This document shows, piece after piece, positions 63,893 to 64,000 of a stretch of 64,000 bases of DNA. How positions within the stretch are numbered: the first letter of the stretch is position 1; every line of letters begins with the position of its first letter. The position numbers were made by a program, and so were the translations under genes. The notes beneath the pieces are model-generated. The model did no database searches. It saw nothing but the letters and a program-made list of their open reading frames with translations, and was not told where the DNA came from. The stretch spans positions 191,863 to 255,862 of the forward strand of contig NZ_JBPPLZ010000005.1 in assembly GCF_051535235.1 (NCBI RefSeq), in the 5' to 3' direction. Origin of the DNA: Nitrobacter sp051535235. GTDB lineage: Bacteria > Pseudomonadota > Alphaproteobacteria > Rhizobiales > Xanthobacteraceae.

Positions 63893-64000
63893 TCAGTTCA
63901 GCGGCGGCTTATCCGGAATCGGCGGCAGCGGATCCTTCGAGATCTCGACCGCGGCGCCCGACTGCAGCTTGAGCTGGCCAACCGCGGCAACCTTGTCGCC
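63893..64000 (-). CDS. RND efflux periplasmic adaptor (HlyD/MFP), C-terminal end only
   Basis: The last 35 codons of a gene running in from beyond the window: ...GDKVAAVGQLKLQSGAAV, then EISKDPLPPIPDKPPLN and stop (63895-63893). GDKVxxxGQLKLQxGxxV is the C-terminal beta-barrel/membrane-proximal motif of AcrA/MexH-type membrane fusion proteins. It precedes the permease on the same strand, so the two form the pump operon. Confidence 0.85.
   Translation of the reverse strand, partial: GDKVAAVGQLKLQSGAAVEISKDPLPPIPDKPPLN

Overview
The window is a gene-dense, high-GC stretch of an alphaproteobacterial chromosome. The gene content points to the Nitrobacteraceae/Bradyrhizobiaceae (Rhodopseudomonas, Bradyrhizobium or Afipia-like; genus not resolved). 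The main evidence is a complete hopanoid core cluster including the C-2 methylase HpnP, the TIGR03808/TIGR03809-type gene pair, EcfG-type stress promoters, an alphaproteobacterial LexA direct repeat, and several families of intergenic palindromes typical of this family. No plasmid, phage, transposase or CRISPR signal was seen, so this reads as core chromosome with small accessory insertions.

Layout: 1-3540 holds the end of methylmalonyl-CoA mutase, a secreted DUF3298-type protein and the mutase GTPase chaperone MeaB. 3.6-5.7 kb has a pyroglutamyl peptidase and a Bcr/CflA-type MFS exporter. 5.8-7.8 kb has a Tat-exported beta-helix protein and a small partner. 7.9-11.3 kb (minus strand) is an ECF sigma / membrane anti-sigma / secreted subtilase operon. 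11.8-18.7 kb carries a DUF2336 protein, a secreted hypothetical, an enoyl-CoA hydratase, an acetyl-CoA hydrolase/transferase, threonine ammonia-lyase and a small membrane protein. 18.8-24.8 kb is the SOS mutasome imuA-imuB-dnaE2 with a LexA box, divergent from udgX (24.97 kb). 25.6-27.4 kb has a YciE/YciF-type ferritin-like stress gene with an EcfG promoter and an M20 amidohydrolase. 27.6-30.3 kb is a metallophosphoesterase / cupredoxin / ECF sigma / zinc anti-sigma cluster.

30.4-49.5 kb is the hopanoid region. hpnO and hpnN (minus) flank a DUF2147 gene. A second-copy-type ispH and hpnH run on plus, and the tightly overlapped operon hpnC-hpnD-hpnE-shc-hpnG runs on minus. After two small secreted proteins come an RND/MMPL transporter and the C-2 methylase hpnP (minus). 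Together these cover farnesyl diphosphate to presqualene diphosphate, hydroxysqualene, squalene, hopene, adenosylhopane, ribosylhopane and aminotriol, plus 2-methylation and transport to the outer membrane. An EcfG-like promoter precedes hpnP.

49.8-64 kb carries an amidase, phosphoenolpyruvate carboxylase, a [3Fe-4S]-type ferredoxin with a cytochrome P450, an alpha/beta hydrolase-OsmC fusion, a YeeE/YedE (TsuA-like) thiosulfate permease, a DUF6489-like small protein, a DadA-like FAD oxidoreductase, and an HAE1-type RND efflux pump whose periplasmic adaptor is cut by the window end.

Most notable: (i) the anti-sigma factor next to the subtilase has a C-terminal domain resembling a subtilase propeptide; (ii) udgX sits across a perfect LexA box from the mutasome operon; (iii) an intergenic-type repeat has been absorbed in frame into dnaE2; (iv) two EcfG-type promoters tie hpnP and the ferritin-like gene to the general stress response; (v) an uncharacterised RND transporter lies beside hpnP. 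All functional calls come from reading the sequence. No database search was run.
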